A program made the position numbers and the translations under genes. From NCBI GenBank assembly GCA_007859835.1, contig SJPJ01000001.1:8364604-8428603 (forward strand): a stretch of 64,000 bases of DNA, written 5' to 3'. The notes below the pieces were generated by a model that saw nothing but the letters and a program-made list of their open reading frames with translations, was not told the origin of the DNA and did no database searches. The DNA is from Novipirellula herctigrandis (GTDB lineage Bacteria > Planctomycetota > Planctomycetia > Pirellulales > Pirellulaceae). Of this stretch, positions 40,029-48,290 are shown piece by piece (position 1 is the stretch's first letter; every line of letters begins with the position of its first letter).

Positions 40029-41006
40029 ATGACGCGTTTATTATTTGCACTGATGCTATTTCCTGCCGTGCTTTTGACGGCACAGAGCTACCATAACGCG
40101 CCGCCAGAAGGAAAGATTGCAGGCATTCCGCCCAAGGCATGGGTCGAGAAGATTGACCGGCTTGCTCCTGCCCAAGCAACGGCCAAGCCAGCCAAGAATC
40201 GTACCGTGCTGATGTTTTCACTGACCACCGGTTATCAGCATTCCGTCAGCCCCTATGCATCGGAAGTCATCAAGGTGCTAGCCAAAAAGACCGGAGCATT
40301 TACGGTGGTAGAAAGTTCAGACATTGAATGCTTCTCACCGGAAAATTTGTCAAAATTTGATGCGGTCGTCCTCAACAACAACTGTCCTCAAAGTCCCGAC
40401 CGTGACATTTTCCTCGACGTGCTAAACAACAAGGCGACTGGGGACAAGACCATCGGATCGAAATACGAGGATCTGACGCCACAGCAGCGCAAACAGAAAG
40501 CGGCGGAACTAGAACAAAACCTGCTCGACTTTGTTTCCAGTGGAAAGGGCTTGGTGTCTTTGCATGGATCGATTGCGATGCAAAACAACTCTGCCGAGTT
40601 CAGCAAGATGATGGGCGGCAGCTTCGACTTCCATCCGCCACGGCAAGAGCTTACGCTCGAATTGGTTGATCCGGACCATCCCTTGGTAACGGCGTTCAAC
40701 GGCCAAGGATTTATCCACAGCGACGAACTGTACCTCTTCAAAAACGAATATGCCAAGACAAATTTCCGACCTCTCTTGGAAGCAATGTTTGATAAGTTGG
40801 ATGAAAAAAGTCGCAATAACAAAAGGATATCTCAAAAGGGACGACTCTACGTATCGTGGATCAAGCGATACGGGAATGGTCGTGTGTTCTTTGTCAGCCC
40901 CTCACACCAGCCCGAGAGCTACGAAACGCAGTGCATGCTCCGCTTCTACCTGGACGGAATCCAGTACGCCTTGGGTGACCTGAGCTGCGAAGACTCCCCG
41001 CTCTAA
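40029..41006 (+). CDS. Secreted ThuA-domain protein
   Basis: 325 residues with signal peptide LLFALMLFPAVLLTAQS. The ThuA fold (class I glutamine-amidotransferase-like) is seen in NRTVLMFSLTTGYQHSVSPY, KFDAVVLNNNCPQS, LLDFVSSGKGLVSLHGSIAM, MMGGSFDFHPPRQELTLELV, DPDHPLVTAF, IHSDELYLFKNEY and YGNGRVFFVSPSHQPESY. ThuA-type proteins are tied to metabolism of 3-keto-glycosides such as trehalose derivatives; the residue normally acting as nucleophile in amidotransferases is not conserved. It appears monocistronic, about 200 bases after L-serine dehydratase. Confidence 0.87.
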   Translation: MTRLLFALMLFPAVLLTAQSYHNAPPEGKIAGIPPKAWVEKIDRLAPAQATAKPAKNRTVLMFSLTTGYQHSVSPYASEVIKVLAKKTGAFTVVESSDIECFSPENLSKFDAVVLNNNCPQSPDRDIFLDVLNNKATGDKTIGSKYEDLTPQQRKQKAAELEQNLLDFVSSGKGLVSLHGSIAMQNNSAEFSKMMGGSFDFHPPRQELTLELVDPDHPLVTAFNGQGFIHSDELYLFKNEYAKTNFRPLLEAMFDKLDEKSRNNKRISQKGRLYVSWIKRYGNGRVFFVSPSHQPESYETQCMLRFYLDGIQYALGDLSCEDSPL

Positions 41007-41489
41007 TATCATTGAACCCTTCTGGCCTGCGCCGTAGTCTCCCTTTTCAACGAAAGCTGAACCAAACTGTTGGTTCGCTTGTGTCGCGGTTCGCTTGTGC
41101 GGCGGTTCAGAGTCGTGGATGGGGCGGCGTGATGAACGTCTAGATCGATCGTCCCGAAGCACAAACGGAGCGATCGAAGAAATCGTCATGACACGATCGG
41201 CAACATCGTTTCGAGCGTTGCTGCGCGGATACGGGTGAACCCAAGACTCCGCCGGGAGTTTTGCCGTTCGTAGTCACTGGCAAGTTCCATTGCATTGCGC
41301 TTGGGCGTGCGGGGCCGCACATGCCGAGCTTCGCTTAAGACAGGCAAATGCGCTGACCATTTGTTGTATGCGTGAATTTATGCTCGCGATCCAATAAAAA
41401 ACACTTTGGAATGGCGTTTGCATCGAGGGGCTACCTCAGCGTTACGCGTTTTCGTTTGCCTAACAGCGTGCGAGTTGAGGAGATAGAGT
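41007..41489. other. Intergenic region before the sulfur operon, with a 16-bp tandem repeat
   Basis: GGTTCGCTTGTG repeats at 41072-41083 and 41088-41099 with a period of 16 bases, and a third start GGTTC follows at 41104. No gene is supported on either strand. The promoter of the 41490-45406 operon should lie here, but no clear boxes were recognised. Confidence 0.5.
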
Positions 41490-43550
41490 ATGTTCACGCG
41501 AGTTCCGTGTGCTTGGTATTTTTGTTGCATCTTGCTGGTGTCCCCTTTTGTAGCGAGGTATAACATTCTGTGTGCGGAAACAGCACCAACACGGTCACAG
41601 ACGAAAGACGCTGAGGCGGCAAAGCATGGCTTCGAGGCGGCGCAGTATTCGATTGTCGACACTTACCCGTTCGCGGGTTTTAGGGTCGTACAATTCGATC
41701 TGCCAGTGCTTTCTCACTATTCGTATATGGTCATCAGCCACGACGAATGCGTTGTCGTTGATCCCGGTCGAGACGTCGATGTCTATGTTGACCATGCAGC
41801 AAAAGAAGGTGCCACGATTAAAGGCGTTTTCTTGACTCATTCGCACGCTGACTTTGTTGCCGGGCATATGGAATTGGCGAAGCGTGAGAAAATGCCAATC
41901 TATATCAGTGCAAAATCCGCTGCTAAGTTCAAGCATATACCGACCTCCGACGAGACCACAATCGAGGTTGGCCAGGCGGTCCTAACGATACTCGAGACGC
42001 CGGGACATACGCCTGATGGTACAGTCGCACTGATTTCGAGCAAGCAGAACATCGACTCACCGTTGGTTCTTCTTAGCGGCGACACCTTGTTCGTGGGAGG
42101 CGTGGGACGTCCGGACTTGCTGGGCGAAGGGATGGCCGCGTCGACGTTGGCTTCAATGCTTTTCGATACTTGGTACGGCAAACTGGCAAAGCTCCCCGAC
42201 AGCGTTGTGGTTATGCCAGCTCACGGCGCAGGCTCGCTATGCGGTGCCCACCTGAGCGATGCGCCGACATCGACGATCGGTGCAGAACGAAATACGAACC
42301 CGTACTTTGTGTATAAAGATCGTGGTGAGTTCATTGCTAACGTATTGGAGGGACTCAGCGAAGCGCCGCAATATTTCAAGCACAACGCAGCAATGAATCA
42401 CGATGGTCCGGAGTTGGTCGAATGGGAGCCGAAGGAGTTGCCTTGGGTTGATCCCAGCGACTCGCTTACTGACATTTCTGAGTACTACGTCGCAGATATT
42501 CGCGATGCGACAGCGTATTCGATTGGTCACGTTCCTAACTCCGTCAACATCGGTATCCGCGGAAGGTTCGAGACGTGGGTTGGCATCATGGTTCCGTGGA
42601 ATGCGAACCTCGTCGTTTGCGGTGAAAACGAGGATCAGCTAAAGGAGGCCGTGCATCGCCTGCACCGCGTCGGTTACCAACCCCAATGCCTATTGTACGA
42701 ACAATGGAGCGCAGCCAATCAGACGATTGCCAAGAACCCAATGGCTGACCCCCAAGCTCTCTATGCCCAAATGCAGACGACGGAATCACCGATCATCGTC
42801 GACGTGCGACTGCCCACCGAATGGATGGGTTTGCGAATCGGATCAACATTGAACATTCCTCTGAACGAACTCGCGACAAAATCGGGCAAACTGCACCATT
42901 CGCAAAAGATTGTCACGGTGTGCAACAGTGCTTATCGATCAAGCATGGCAGTCGGTGTCCTTGAACGCCAGGGATTCACACAGGTCAGCAATATGAATGG
43001 CGGGGGCGAGGCGTGGATCAACGCCGGATTGCCCGTGTTTCAGACGCACAAGGCGGGTGTTGCCTCAGCTGCTCCGAAACGCGAAATCCGATTGGCCGAA
43101 CGTATCTCGTCCGCCGACTTGAAACGGATGCAAATGGATTTGCCGGGAACCTTCGACTTGATTGACATTCGACCGGCGGAACACTTTGCGGACTACAACA
43201 TACCTGGTTCCGTCAATGCCGAGTTGGCAGATGTGATGAACAACCCTGCATATTTAACCGGCGTAGGACCTCTGGTTATCGTTGATCGAGACGGCTCGCT
43301 CGGCATGATGGTCGCAGGTGCATTGTCTCAAAAGAGCGATCGAAATATCAAGGCACTTCACGGCGGCATGCAAAGTTATTGGTCGGAATCGGACTACGGT
43401 GCGTACGCTCAACCGATCACCGCACCAAGTGGTGTGCCGATGCATCTTCCGCCACAACGCCCGCCTATTGCGGCTCCACATGGAACCGACGTTTCACCTC
43501 CGGTATCGAAGCCGCCACCGGTGTCAGCCAAGAAGAGTGCGGGTTGTTAA
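41490..43550 (+). CDS. Secreted metallo-beta-lactamase-fold persulfide dioxygenase-like protein fused to three rhodanese domains
   Basis: 686 residues: signal region CAWYFCCILLVSPFVA; metallo-beta-lactamase domain about residues 48-300 with THSHADFVAGH (His117, His119, Asp121), TPGHTPDG, SGDTLFVGGVGRPDLLGEG and PAHGAGSLCG; then rhodanese-like domains at about 325-420, 430-515 and 530-630. Only the middle one has a catalytic cysteine (VCNSAYRSSMA, Cys478). The third reads DIRPAEHFADYNIPGSVN but has no Cys at its loop. The second metal-motif His of HxHxDH is Phe (DF), a substitution I recall from MBL-rhodanese fusions. The proline-rich tail ends in Cys. Probably handles glutathione persulfide or thiosulfate sulfur in the periplasm; the permease genes follow directly. 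Confidence 0.85.
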   Translation: MFTRVPCAWYFCCILLVSPFVARYNILCAETAPTRSQTKDAEAAKHGFEAAQYSIVDTYPFAGFRVVQFDLPVLSHYSYMVISHDECVVVDPGRDVDVYVDHAAKEGATIKGVFLTHSHADFVAGHMELAKREKMPIYISAKSAAKFKHIPTSDETTIEVGQAVLTILETPGHTPDGTVALISSKQNIDSPLVLLSGDTLFVGGVGRPDLLGEGMAASTLASMLFDTWYGKLAKLPDSVVVMPAHGAGSLCGAHLSDAPTSTIGAERNTNPYFVYKDRGEFIANVLEGLSEAPQYFKHNAAMNHDGPELVEWEPKELPWVDPSDSLTDISEYYVADIRDATAYSIGHVPNSVNIGIRGRFETWVGIMVPWNANLVVCGENEDQLKEAVHRLHRVGYQPQCLLYEQWSAANQTIAKNPMADPQALYAQMQTTESPIIVDVRLPTEWMGLRIGSTLNIPLNELATKSGKLHHSQKIVTVCNSAYRSSMAVGVLERQGFTQVSNMNGGGEAWINAGLPVFQTHKAGVASAAPKREIRLAERISSADLKRMQMDLPGTFDLIDIRPAEHFADYNIPGSVNAELADVMNNPAYLTGVGPLVIVDRDGSLGMMVAGALSQKSDRNIKALHGGMQSYWSESDYGAYAQPITAPSGVPMHLPPQRPPIAAPHGTDVSPPVSKPPPVSAKKSAGC

Positions 43551-43650
43551 AGGATAAGGTCGTAGCCGAGCTCACCCGATTTTTGAAGATTTCGTTTCAA
43601 AGATTGGCGACATCGGTTACTCCTCACATTTTGAACAAGAGGTAATCATC

Positions 43651-44199
43651 GTGAGTTCCAACGAAACGAACCGTGATATCGGCCACTCGCCAAGTACCAC
43701 AAATTATTGGAATCCGTATCTTTGCGGTGTTTTGATCGGCTTGGTGCTGATAGCATCCTATACCGTTCTTGGCACCGGCGTTGGTGCTTCGGCTGGCCCC
43801 GCCAGACTCGGTGCACAGATTGAACGGTGGATCGCTCCGACGCACACCGCAGCAACCGAATACTTCGCTGGCTGGGGTGAACACCCGCTGGCTTACTACC
43901 TTGTTTTTATGCTAGTCGGCACCTTTGTCGGTGGACTCGTCTCGGCACTGTTGGCCGGACGTGTTGAATGTGGCGTTGTCGAACGCGGCAAAGCATTCGG
44001 GGCAGTGCCAAGATTGATGTTCGCGGGCGGCGGCGGTCTGATCGTAGGGTTCGCAAGCCGATTAGCTCGTGGCTGCACATCCGGGCAAGCCCTTAGCGGG
44101 GGTGCGTTATTGTTGACCGGCAGTCTGATTTTTGTCGCCTGCCTGTTTGCCGGCGGATACGCCTCGGCCTTTCTGTTTAGGAGACAATGGAATGATTGA
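43651..44199 (+). CDS. YeeE/YedE family sulfur transporter, first half
   Basis: 182 residues, GTG start with AAGAGGT upstream. Membrane segments include NPYLCGVLIGLVLIASYTVL, LAYYLVFMLVGTFVGGLVSA, PRLMFAGGGGLIVGFASRLA and LTGSLIFVACLFAGGYASAF. The signature ARGCTSGQALSG matches the conserved G-C-T-S-G of thiosulfate importers of the YeeE/TsuA type, where the Cys lies on the conduit. It forms one half of a transporter whose other half is encoded next, with which it overlaps by 8 bases, so the two are translationally coupled. Confidence 0.87.
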   Translation: MSSNETNRDIGHSPSTTNYWNPYLCGVLIGLVLIASYTVLGTGVGASAGPARLGAQIERWIAPTHTAATEYFAGWGEHPLAYYLVFMLVGTFVGGLVSALLAGRVECGVVERGKAFGAVPRLMFAGGGGLIVGFASRLARGCTSGQALSGGALLLTGSLIFVACLFAGGYASAFLFRRQWND

Positions 44200-45406
44200 G
44201 ACCTTCTACGGACGAAACGCACTCGACACTCCGGTAGCTTTCTTTGCAGCGTTGCTAATGGGTGCTGCATTCGGGTTTGCATTGGAACGAGCTGGTTTCG
44301 GTAGTTCGCGACGGTTGGCGGGAGTGTTCTATTTCAAGGACATGTCGGTTGTAAAAGTAATGTTCTCGGCAATGTTGACCGCGATCCTTGGTTTGGCGTT
44401 ATTGACAGCGATGGGCTGGATTCCAGCAGGCAATCTTAATCTTATGGAAACAGTCTATGGCGCACACGCGGTCGGCGGTTTACTGTTCGGACTGGGTTTT
44501 GTGATGAGCGGATGGTGTCCTGGGACCGCTGCGGTTGGATTGGCTAGTGGAAAATGGGATGCACTCGTATTCTTGGTCGCGACGATGTTGGGTGCAATTG
44601 CCTTCAACGAACTATATGAATGGATCAAACCACTTTACAACTGGGGATTGCAATCCGAACCTCAGTTTGCCTTCGGCATACCGACGCATCTGTTTGCTTT
44701 CGGTTTCGCACTCGTAGGCGTTGTCGCATTTTACTTTTCCGAATGGATTGAAAAGCAAGTCGGTGGCGAGGGGCCTTATCTGCAAAGTGGATTCCTTAAA
44801 GCCTACAGTGTGGCGGTGGTCGCTATTGCCGCAACTCTCTTCGTATTTCCGGGCGATTCCGATACATCCTATACGGTTGCTCGACCCGTTTTGTCAGACG
44901 CTCGATTTTCTAGCGATACTGTGTTATCCGCCGTTGCATCCGGTGCCGATCATATCGAACCGGAGGTATTGGCTGATCAGTTGGTCAAAGGTGACTCCGA
45001 CGTCGTTTTGGTGGACATCCGGAATGAGTTAGAGTTCAAGCGGTTTCACATCCGTGGTGCGATTCATGTGCCGCTTGTTGATGTCATTGCTCGCTTAGAG
45101 TCGTATCGCGATGCGCGTGAGATTGTGTTGTACTCTAACGGGATGACGCATCCCGCGCAAGCTCGAGATCAGTTAGCGATGCGAGGATTCACGAACGTCT
45201 ATATGCTGACCGATGGACTACAAGGCTTTCTTGATCGCTGCTTGCGTCCGGTTTCCTTGTTCAATGAGCCTCTGGCACCCGAACGCGTCCATCAGATCGC
45301 GACATGGCGAAGTTATTTCTTGAGTGATACGAATCGCCCTCCGGATGCCGTTGGCCCTCCGGATGCCGTTGGCCCTCCGGATGCCGTTGGCCCTTCGTCT
45401 CGATGA
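44192..45406 (+). CDS. YeeE/YedE family sulfur transporter, second half, fused to a rhodanese-like domain
   Basis: 404 residues. Six or more membrane segments in residues 10-230 (VAFFAALLMGAAFGFALERA, FGLGFVMSGWCPGTAAVGLA with the conserved GWCPGTA, LFAFGFALVGVVAFYFSEW). A rhodanese-like domain spans about 255-360 (VVLVDIRNELEFKRFHIRGA, then YSNGMTHPAQARDQLAMRGF) but has Ser where the catalytic Cys should be, so it is not a classical sulfurtransferase. The C-terminus is the repeat PPDAVG three times, encoded by 18-bp DNA repeats. The start at 44192 is set by AGGAG eight bases upstream; it overlaps the preceding gene by 8 bases. Confidence 0.87.
   Translation: MIETFYGRNALDTPVAFFAALLMGAAFGFALERAGFGSSRRLAGVFYFKDMSVVKVMFSAMLTAILGLALLTAMGWIPAGNLNLMETVYGAHAVGGLLFGLGFVMSGWCPGTAAVGLASGKWDALVFLVATMLGAIAFNELYEWIKPLYNWGLQSEPQFAFGIPTHLFAFGFALVGVVAFYFSEWIEKQVGGEGPYLQSGFLKAYSVAVVAIAATLFVFPGDSDTSYTVARPVLSDARFSSDTVLSAVASGADHIEPEVLADQLVKGDSDVVLVDIRNELEFKRFHIRGAIHVPLVDVIARLESYRDAREIVLYSNGMTHPAQARDQLAMRGFTNVYMLTDGLQGFLDRCLRPVSLFNEPLAPERVHQIATWRSYFLSDTNRPPDAVGPPDAVGPPDAVGPSSR
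45335..45391 (+). repeat. 18-bp tandem repeat encoding PPDAVG three times
   Basis: The unit CCTCCGGATGCCGTTGGC is repeated three times at the 3' end of the transporter gene and is in frame. Confidence 0.85.
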
Positions 45407-45487
45407 TGCTGTGTTTCGCTGATGCTGAATCTCGATGATGCTGTGTTTCGCTGATGCTGAATCTCGCTGATGCTACGTCTCGATGAC
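45398..45487. repeat. 16-bp tandem repeat array spanning the stop codon
   Basis: Five units plus a partial sixth of TYTCGMTGATGCTGNN, exact 16-base period: positions 45398, 45414, 45430, 45446, 45462, 45478. Two alternating versions (ending GTG and GAA) make a 32-base super-unit. The stop codon of the transporter gene (45404-45406) lies in the first unit. No unique spacers, so not a CRISPR. Confidence 0.85.
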
Positions 45488-45783
45488 AAGGTTCCGCCAA
45501 TCATCACGCTGGGCGGTAACGTTCATTCCAATCCTTCGTATCGCGGTCCCTTTCGATTTTGGGTGGGGGGAACTCAACTGAAATCTGACGCGTGGCCCTA
45601 TCAGCGACGCTCCCTTTTAGGGGTTGGGGCTATGCCGTTGAAACGGGACCACGTTGAGAAACACCGAACCCGCCATATACTGATGGGTATCCTGAAAATG
45701 CCAATACACTCACCATTTCGACTTTCCGAATCGCAAAACTAACGAATTTCGTACTCTTTTGCTCTGGATCCCGTTCCACTGGC
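45488..45783. other. Intergenic region before the TetR promoter
   Basis: No gene or structure recognised beyond the repeat array on its left and the promoter on its right. Confidence 0.5.
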
Positions 45784-45811
45784 TTGACCACAACATACTC
45801 ACCAGTATGCT
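45784..45811 (+). promoter_or_regulatory. Promoter with overlapping operator of the TetR-led operon
   Basis: TTGACC at 45784-45789 as -35 and TATGCT at 45806-45811 as -10, spacer 16. The palindrome CATACT-CACC-AGTATG (45794-45809) lies in the spacer and over the -10, the position expected of an autorepressed TetR operator. Confidence 0.65.
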
Positions 45812-45852
45812 ATGGGTTCCCGTCCCCCGCCCCTCCTAGAGAATTGCAGCCG

Positions 45853-46509
45853 ATGCCGAAGACCGCTCCCAACATGCCGGGCAAGCTTGCCGAAAGTGCA
45901 TTCGAGCTGTTCTCGGAGCGGGGATTCGACGGCGTGACAATCGACGACATCTCGGCTCGCGCCGGCGTGACGAAGGGAAGTTGTTATAGCCACTACCGCT
46001 CTAAACATGAGCTGATTCTCGCTGCCTGTTCCCATTACTACCGAACGTATCAACGTCGCGTTCAGTCGGAGATATCACGACTTACCGATCCGCTTGAGCG
46101 ACTTCGTCGCGTGCTCGAGTTTTCCGTTCGCAGTTGCGTGATCGACGAACGCAATCGTGTTTTTACAACTTCCGTCTTTGCGTTGTCCCTTCAGGACGAA
46201 TCGGTGCGTCAGGGCTGGGCACAATTCTATGACACGGTACGGGAAACCTATATTGGACTCGTTATGACTGCGGAGGCGGCAGGACAAATCGTTGTAGAAG
46301 ATCCGCGGTTTACCGTCGATTTGATGTTGGCGGCGATTGAAGGCGTCAAGATGAGAGCCGCATTTGAGATGCACATCGCCTCACGACAAGAGCAGCAGTC
46401 GATCGTGGCTGGCCTGCTTGGGATTCTAATTTCCACGACACCCGAAACGTTATGTGCCGCCACGGGGACACTTCAAAGTAATGGAACAACAGGTAGCCGT
46501 CATGAATAG
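45853..46509 (+). CDS. TetR/AcrR family transcriptional regulator
   Basis: 218 residues. The N-terminal DNA-binding domain reads LAESAFELFSERGFDGVTID, DISARAGVTKGSCYSHYRSK, a textbook TetR helix-turn-helix (residues about 12-56). The ligand-binding half includes VFTTSVFALSLQDESVRQGW. A longer frame from TTG 45784 is rejected since that codon is the -35 box of the promoter; ATG 45853 gives the usual length. The neighbouring palindromic operator argues for autorepression and for control of the ThuA gene, whose start overlaps the stop of this gene by 8 bases. The ligand may be a sugar or sugar derivative, by context only. Confidence 0.88.
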   Translation: MPKTAPNMPGKLAESAFELFSERGFDGVTIDDISARAGVTKGSCYSHYRSKHELILAACSHYYRTYQRRVQSEISRLTDPLERLRRVLEFSVRSCVIDERNRVFTTSVFALSLQDESVRQGWAQFYDTVRETYIGLVMTAEAAGQIVVEDPRFTVDLMLAAIEGVKMRAAFEMHIASRQEQQSIVAGLLGILISTTPETLCAATGTLQSNGTTGSRHE

Positions 46510-47365
46510 TTTTTCGTTTGGCAATCTTCGTCGCCCTGTGATCGTCGGCATCTCGATGATACTGTTTGCAACCTTGCTTTGCCGCGTGGAGGGTCGCTGT
46601 GGCGAATCATCCACTAAACAACCAAACGACACTGCTTCACACGTTAAAAAACGTGTGCTAATCGTTACGGGGGAAGACTACAAAGGTCACCTTTGGCAAA
46701 CAACCGCGCCGCTGCTTAAGGTGTTGATTCGACAAGACCAGCGACTTGCCGTCGACGTGGTGGAGGATGTGAACGCTCTGCGATCACCGCGTCTGCGAGA
46801 ATACGACACGATTGTTTTGCATTTTAAGAACTACGATCCTGAGACTCCTGGGCGGGCTGCCTACGACAACCTAACAGAGTTTGTCGACCAAGGTGGCGGG
46901 CTAGTGGTCGTACACTTTGCCTGCGGTGCTTTTCAAGAGTTCGGTAGTGAGTTCACGACTCTTGCGGGCCGCATTTGGAACCCCGACTTTCGCGGACATG
47001 ATCCCTACGGCGAAATCACCGTTGAAATCACCGACGTAGATCACCCGATTACCGATGGGCTTGCCGCCTTCAATACGACCGATGAACTTTACACTTGTCT
47101 CGATGGAAAAACGCCAATCGAAGTGTTAGCTACTGCGAAATCAGTTGTCGATAACAAGATCTACCCCATCGCCTTTGTGCTCAGCTATGGCAAGGGGCGA
47201 GTCTTTCACACACCGCTTGGACATGACGTCGCAGCACTGGGCAATTCAGATACGGCTGAACTGCTTCGACGCGGAACGGCATGGGCAAGCAACTTGAATA
47301 TCCCTGCCGTGAAAAACCAGCCGGACACATCGTCGCGTCCAGCCAACATCACGACCTCCCCCTAG
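46502..47365 (+). CDS. Secreted ThuA-domain protein, in the TetR operon
   Basis: 287 residues with signal peptide VIVGISMILFATLLCRVEG. ThuA-fold motifs: KKRVLIVTGEDYKGHLWQTT, YDTIVLHFKNYDPETP, LTEFVDQGGGLVVVHFACGA, GEITVEITDVDHPITDGLAA, TDELYTCLDGKTPIEVLATA and YGKGRVFHTPLGHD. Translationally coupled to TetR (ATGAATAG overlap; AGGTAG upstream), and 14 bases before the next gene start. Shared operon with an epimerase/isomerase and a MocA dehydrogenase fits a pathway for 3-keto-glycosides. Confidence 0.88.
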   Translation: MNSFSFGNLRRPVIVGISMILFATLLCRVEGRCGESSTKQPNDTASHVKKRVLIVTGEDYKGHLWQTTAPLLKVLIRQDQRLAVDVVEDVNALRSPRLREYDTIVLHFKNYDPETPGRAAYDNLTEFVDQGGGLVVVHFACGAFQEFGSEFTTLAGRIWNPDFRGHDPYGEITVEITDVDHPITDGLAAFNTTDELYTCLDGKTPIEVLATAKSVVDNKIYPIAFVLSYGKGRVFHTPLGHDVAALGNSDTAELLRRGTAWASNLNIPAVKNQPDTSSRPANITTSP

Positions 47366-47379
47366 CAATTGATCCCGCC

Positions 47380-48225
47380 ATGAAAATTGGATTTCACACC
47401 GACGCGTTTAATTCTGCCTATTGGAATTTCGATCAATGTCTTCAGTGGGCCAACGACAATGGACTCAATTTCATTGAGTGTGGGCTCATTGATGGCGTCA
47501 GTTGGATTCACGGTCTGGGCTACCAACCGCACGTTGCCTTGTACGAAGACCCGTTGTTGCTTCGCCGCAAGATGGAGACCTACGGAGTGGCGTTCTCACA
47601 AGTCGATGCGGCCTTTCCGCTTTCTGGAAAAGAGGGTCCACTTTACGGTGTACCTTATGTGCTAAAGACGATTCCTTGGGCAAAACACGCTGGCTGTGAT
47701 TGTATCGCGACCACCGACGGGCTGCATAAACCCGATGGGCTTTCCGATGATGAAGCGATGGAGGCAATGAAACGAAGTTACGGTCAAATTGTTGAAGTTG
47801 CCGAGGCTTACGAAATCCACATCAATATAGAGGTACACGGCTACTTCACCACTAACCCTGATCGGCTGGCACAAATGCTGCAGTTCTGTGATAGCGATTA
47901 TTTAGGGTTGAATCTCGACACCGGAAACTCGTTTATCGCTGGGCAAGACCCTGTGGATTTTTGTCGACGTTTTCTCGACCGGATCCGCCATGTGCATATC
48001 AAGGACGTTAGCGAATCGTTAGCTGCAGCAGCTCGCGGTGACCAAACCGGAATCGCCGTAAGCCAATGTGCGATTGGCGATGGCGTCAACGCGGAGAACA
48101 TCCAACAGGTCCTTGCGATTCTATCGGAGAACCGCTTCGACGGCGTGTTGAGCATGGAATGCGAAGGCGCCGGAGGCCCAATGATTGAAAAATCACTGGC
48201 GTGGCTTCGAAAGCAACTTGCGTGA
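47380..48225 (+). CDS. Sugar phosphate isomerase/epimerase (AP-endonuclease-2-like TIM barrel)
   Basis: 281 residues, cytosolic. The TIM barrel begins MKIGFHTDAFNSAYWNFDQC and includes GLNFIECGLIDGVSW, VPYVLKTIPWAKHAGCDCIA, INIEVHGYFTTNPDRLAQML, YLGLNLDTGNSFIAGQDPVD, RIRHVHIKDV and GVLSMECEGAG. The metal ligands Glu (IEVHG), Asp (NLDTGN), His (HVHIKD) and Glu (SMECEG) fit the xylose-isomerase-like family. The ORF upstream of ATG 47380 overlaps the ThuA frame and is not used. Likely epimerises or dehydrates a keto-sugar made by the neighbouring MocA enzyme. Confidence 0.87.
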   Translation: MKIGFHTDAFNSAYWNFDQCLQWANDNGLNFIECGLIDGVSWIHGLGYQPHVALYEDPLLLRRKMETYGVAFSQVDAAFPLSGKEGPLYGVPYVLKTIPWAKHAGCDCIATTDGLHKPDGLSDDEAMEAMKRSYGQIVEVAEAYEIHINIEVHGYFTTNPDRLAQMLQFCDSDYLGLNLDTGNSFIAGQDPVDFCRRFLDRIRHVHIKDVSESLAAAARGDQTGIAVSQCAIGDGVNAENIQQVLAILSENRFDGVLSMECEGAGGPMIEKSLAWLRKQLA

Positions 48226-48290
48226 TCCTACAAAATCATACGACCCACCGCTTTGTAACTATCCCACCAAAAACCGAAGAGAGACCCCGG

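Noticed and set aside
45398..45487. Possible CRISPR array
   Set aside because: Units are contiguous 16-mers with no unique spacers, and no cas genes are near.
45261..45500. Minus-strand frame rich in His, Arg and Ser repeats
   Set aside because: It is the reverse reading of the 16-bp and 18-bp tandem repeats and has no start context.
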